From Gymnopilus junonius (Eukaryota > Basidiomycota > Agaricomycetes > Agaricales > Galerinaceae), in assembly GCA_015501075.1 (NCBI GenBank), contig JADNYJ010000257.1:1-49206 (forward strand): a DNA stretch of 49,206 bases, in the 5' to 3' direction. A program made the position numbers and the translations under genes. The stretch's first letter is position 1; each line of letters begins with the position of its first letter. This document shows, in pieces, positions 45,932-49,206 of the stretch. The notes below the pieces were generated by a model, which saw only the letters and a list, made by a program, of their open reading frames with translations, did no database searches and was not told the DNA's origin.

Positions 45932-47005
45932 ATGTCACACACCGATTCCGACTCGGAGGATTTCGAAGACCTCGAAGACCTCGAAGCGCAGGAGCAGAAA
46001 CTCGCGCTCCAGAGGGAAGAGCTTCATCAGAAGTGGGAGCAGATGGAGCAGAGGCGACGGGAGGCAGAGGAGCATGCAGAGGCGGAACGGGCAGCAGAAG
46101 AAGCACGGAAGGTGGCCGAAGCGGAGGCAGCAGCAGAGGCGGAGAAAGTGGCGGAGGCAGAGCAGAGGAAAACTGCGAAGGGGAAGAAGAAGGCGCAGAA
46201 GGCAGCTGCGGCACAGCAGCAGGTGGTCGCAACGTGGGAGTCAGCCGGAGTGTATGAGGCGGTGGACGGAGTCATCTGCATCTGGTGCGTGCAGGCAGGG
46301 GCAGAGTGCCTATGGCCAAGGTAAGTCCCATTTAATGTTTCTTTGTTATGATTTATTTTTTTTGACTTGTGATTTGTTTTTAGGGAGGGTACCAGCAAGG
46401 CGGCATCATGCAACCACTGCCGAGTGCAGCGCAAAGCTTGCAAGACTGGCGGAGGAGCTGCAGGGTCGGAGGGTCAGGCGGAGTTGGGGGTACGACCAGC
46501 CAAGGCGACGGGGGTGGCAAAGCCCAAGTGCAAGATGACGGCGGAGGCGCAGAAAGGGCTGGGTATCGAGCACATTGCTCGATACCTGAGGGAGATCCGG
46601 GACTTGTTGGAAGACATGTCCTGGATCCAAGATCCCCCATATGCACCGTCAGAGCCAAGTGCATCAGAGTACATACCATCGGACCAGGAGGAAATCAATG
46701 CGGAGGCAGAGTATTTGAATGAGAGGTATGAGAGGGTCGTGGTGGCCTTAGATGCGGGGAAGAAGGTTGAGGTGGATGAGTCGGAGGAGTTGGAGGAGGA
46801 GGTAGTCAGAGCGGTGATGGGTGAACAGGAGGACGAGAGGTCAGATGCGGAAATGAGGAGTGATAGCGAGGGAGAGGTCAAGGTGTTGAAGAGGAAAAGG
46901 GATGAGTCATCAGATTCGGAGGAGGATGAGGAGGAGGATGAGGATGATGGAGGATTAGAAGGGATGAGGATGTATGAGGTGCCAGCAAAGCGTGCTCGTC
47001 AGTAG
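45932..47005 (+). CDS. Antisense accessory gene of gypsy-3: coiled coil plus Zn2Cys6-like cluster
   Basis: Two exons, 45932-46320 and 46384-47005 (intron 46321-46383, GTAAGT...TTTTAG), 336 residues, no internal stop. ATG chosen because MSHTDSDSEDFEDLEDLEAQ starts the acidic region. Residues about 20-110 are a Glu/Gln/Ala-rich coiled coil (RREAEEHAEAERAAEEAR). Six cysteines follow around the splice junction: CIWCVQAGAEC, 12 residues, CNHCRVQRKACK. The spacing C-2-C-6-C-12-C-2-C-6-C fits the fungal Zn2Cys6 cluster, but the basic half (CxxCRxxRKxxC) is second instead of first. A middle block (GIEHIARYLREIRDLLEDMSWIQDPPY) and an acidic C-terminus with KRKRDESSDSEEDEEE and KRARQ, possibly nuclear, complete it. 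It is convergent with pol (stop 47109). DNA binding or element regulation is inference. Confidence 0.75.
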
Positions 47006-47108
47006 ATAGTAGTTTTTGTAGAGTTTTTTTTTTTTTTTCTTTCTTTTCTCGTCTTTTTTCTATATACTTGTCTTTTCTTGTTAATGATGTTTTTTGGTGA
47101 ATCGTAAG

Positions 47109-49206
47109 CTAAGTGAGAGATGAAAGAGGTCCGGGTTTGTCAGGGTAAGCGGAGTGAAAGTCGGAAATGAGGTCGGGCGCATGTTCGAGTTCAGTAGCTG
47201 GGAGCCAGGATTGTTCTTCATCAGTGCCTTCATAACCTAACCAATGAACCAAGTACAATAGTTTGCACTTGCGTCATTGATCAAGCTTGGAGTCGAGGAC
47301 TTCAGCGATTTCATATTTGATTTCACCTTCGACTTCAACAGGCGGAGGTGGAGATTGAGTCTGATTCGGAATATCATTCAGAGTAAACGGTTCCAGCATA
47401 GAAATGTGGTAAATGGGGTGAACACCATGCATGGAGTCAGGAAGTCGTAAAGTAAAAGAGTGTGTACCGGCTTTGGCGATGATATCAAAAGGACCATAAT
47501 ATTTTTCGGAGAGTTTCTTGGAGGGACGTGTGGTGCGGAAGAACTTTGCTTTGACGAATGCTTGCTGTCCAACTTGGAAGTCAGGGGGTGGAGTGTGTCA
47601 GAGGTCAGTGGAGACTTGATAATGCTTTTGTGATTCAGCAATAGTGTTCTTGAGTTCCTTGTGTAATTCATCTAGATCAACAACAAAATTGTGAGCATGA
47701 GCAGAGGTGAGGTCACATTCGGGGTGGATAGCCATGTTAGGGTGGTAACCTTTATTAGCGAAGAATGGTGAAATGCCAGTAGTAGCACTAGGAGCATTGT
47801 TGTAAGCAAACTCTGCAAGAGGTAATAGACTTGACCAATTATCTTGCTGATAGTTGCAATAAATTCGGAGGTACTGCTCTAGTGTCTGATTAGTATGTTC
47901 AGTTTGGCCATCACCTTCAGGATGGTATCCGGAAGTGAAATGGAGTTTCATGTCGAGTGCTTTTCCTAAGGATCGGAAGAAGCGGGAGATGAATTCAGGT
48001 CTGCGGTCAGAGGTGATGTGTTCGGGGATGCCGTGCTTGGAGAACACATGAATGACGAAAAGCATGGCAAGGTCTTCGGAGGTGCAAGCAGAGGTGGTCG
48101 GAATGAATATGGCTTGCTTAGTGAGTTGGTCAACAATGACTAGGATCATGTCGTGTCCATTGGACATTGGAAGGATTCGATAAAGTCCATTGATATTGAA
48201 TTCCAGGGACATTCGGGGATCGGGAGCTGTTTGAGCAATCCGTAGGGTTTGTGTCATTGAGGTTTGGAATGCATACATGTCGTACACGATTTGCAATTCT
48301 TCTTCATGAAGTCTCATAGTCCAGGCCAGGTGTATTCATGAAGGATAAGACTAGTCGTCTTATTTTGTCCAGGGTGTCCGGCGAGGATATGATCGTGCTT
48401 GTGTCGGAGGTGTGGAGTCGGAGGTCGGATGCATCAGGAACATAGATGCGTGATTCATGATGGAGGTAACCATCTGGATCAAGGGACCAGTGTGGTTTTG
48501 GTTCCTTCATGTGAGCAAGGTAAACCTGGGTCGGAGGGTAGCGCAGTGAGGATGTCATGTCGGAGTAGGTTGGAGTCCATGAGGGATACTGCGTGGAGGG
48601 TGGGTTCAAAGAGTTGGGTGGCACGGAGGGATGCGGAGAGTTGTTCTTGGGTAAAATGGGTCGGAAGTTGCTTGGGTAATGCTTGCATAGTCGCTATTTC
48701 CCCTTTGGGATAGACATCCCATCATCTAGTTAAAGAGTCAGGTTTCGTACTGAGACGTCCAGGGTGGAAGCAGATGATGAGGTTGAATTGGCAGAGATAT
48801 TCGACCAGCGGGCTTGTCGGCAAGTAAGAACTTTAGTGGTTGCAAAGTATGTTAAATTCTTGTGGTTGGTGACGACATCGATCGGAGGCGGAGCCTTCCA
48901 GATAATGTCGCATACTTTAAACGCATCGAAGATTGCTAGTAGTTCTTTGTCGTGGGTGTCGTAGTTGATTTCAGGACCTGTGAAAGTACGTGAGTGAAAC
49001 ACAACAGGGTGAATCTCGTCGTCAGAGGTGCGGATGGAGAGGATCGCTCCAAGCGCATAGTCGGAAGCATCAGTTTCCACAATAATCGGACGGTCGGAAC
49101 CCAGTGAGTAAGTATCGGAGCAGTTGTAAATGCTTTCTTGAGCTTGTTGAAGGCTTTTCGAGCAGCGTCATTGAATTGCCAAGGGGTTCCTTTCCTAGTG
49201 AGTCGA
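47109..49206 (-). pseudogene. Gypsy-3 pol: RT end, RNase H, integrase, chromodomain
   Basis: From the right edge: RT end (KGTPWQFNDAARKAFNKLKK), RNase H (ETDASDYALGAILS, first Asp kept; HDKELLAIFDAFKVW), RQARWSEYL, then the integrase: YLHHESRIYVPDASDLR, LVLSFMNTPG, YRILPMSNGHDMILVIVDQLTK (first Asp expected in the short stretch before this), HITSDRRPEFISRF (Asp), GDGQTEHTNQTLEQYLR (Glu). A GPFDIIAKAG/PIFHISMLEPF GPY-type segment and a chromodomain (LYLVHWLGYEGTDEEQSWLP) end at TAG 47109. Frame changes lie near 49100, 48960, 48760 and 48330. TGA at 47598 and near 47276 fit CGA. Chromodomains of this type direct integration to marked chromatin. Confidence 0.88.

Larger units (their letters stand above)
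45329..49206 (-). mobile_element. Gypsy-3: 3' part of a chromodomain Ty3/gypsy element
   Basis: 3' LTR 45329-45802, purine tract 45803-45816, an antisense gene 45932-47005, and pol from 49206 to 47109 (RT end, RNase H, integrase, chromodomain). The 5' half is beyond the window. It inserted into the LINE RT fragment. Its LTR belongs to the same family as 13807-15601. Confidence 0.92.

Noticed and set aside
45927..46443. Pro/Ser/Ala-rich minus-strand frames opposite the antisense gypsy gene.
   Set aside because: Shadow of the Glu/Ala-rich coiled coil; the plus-strand gene has the splice junction and the cysteine cluster.

Overview
The window is fungal nuclear DNA, most likely from an agaricomycete mushroom. 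Evidence: a spliceosomal helicase gene with twelve complete 46-59 bp GT-AG introns, a KDZ-class transposase with CxC5/CxC6-type cysteine clusters, a chromodomain gypsy element, and TE decay concentrated at CpG. I cannot name the species.

Layout. 1-4709 is ordinary host sequence: the 3' two thirds of a PRP16/DHX38 DEAH helicase gene, then a Sel1-repeat protein gene with two mutually compensating frame breaks. The rest is a nested transposon graveyard. 4.95-13.8 kb is an old, CpG-decayed gypsy element (gypsy-1), split by a hAT transposon (6249-9976) with a perfect 8-bp target duplication. 13.8-16.8 kb is the 5' LTR and gag of a second gypsy family; the LTR holds two adjacent TA-flanked elements, one a near-perfect foldback with 313-bp arms. 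17.4-20.05 kb is a decayed multi-exon gene of a family I do not recognise (called UF here). 20.0-29.2 kb is a KDZ-type transposase gene split by a complete 6.8-kb copia element on the minus strand, whose 5-bp target duplication lets me restore the reading frame. 29.2-32.6 kb is gene-free: GGACTCC-rich repeats, about 2.7 kb with no CpG at all, and a 41-bp degenerate satellite. 32.9-35.7 kb is a second UF copy, cut by a LINE. 35.7-45.3 kb is a pile of LINE pieces (zinc-knuckle ORF1, APE endonuclease, reverse transcriptase, RNase H) in alternating orientation. 45.3-49.2 kb is the 3' end of a chromodomain gypsy (gypsy-3, minus strand, same LTR family as the 13.8-kb LTR) with an antisense gene between pol and the 3' LTR.

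Main themes. (1) CpG-directed decay: LTR differences and premature stops are mostly C-to-T or G-to-A at CpG, often CGA to TGA at conserved arginines. (2) Insertions can be ordered: decayed hosts carry later, CpG-containing guests. (3) Possible novelties: five bulged hairpins with the same stem in the copia leader; the antisense gypsy gene with Zn2Cys6-like cysteine spacing but the basic half second; and the UF family, present twice around the KDZ gene.

All readings were by eye. Domain names come from family knowledge, not from a search. Most TE boundaries without a target duplication are accurate only to about 20-50 bases.
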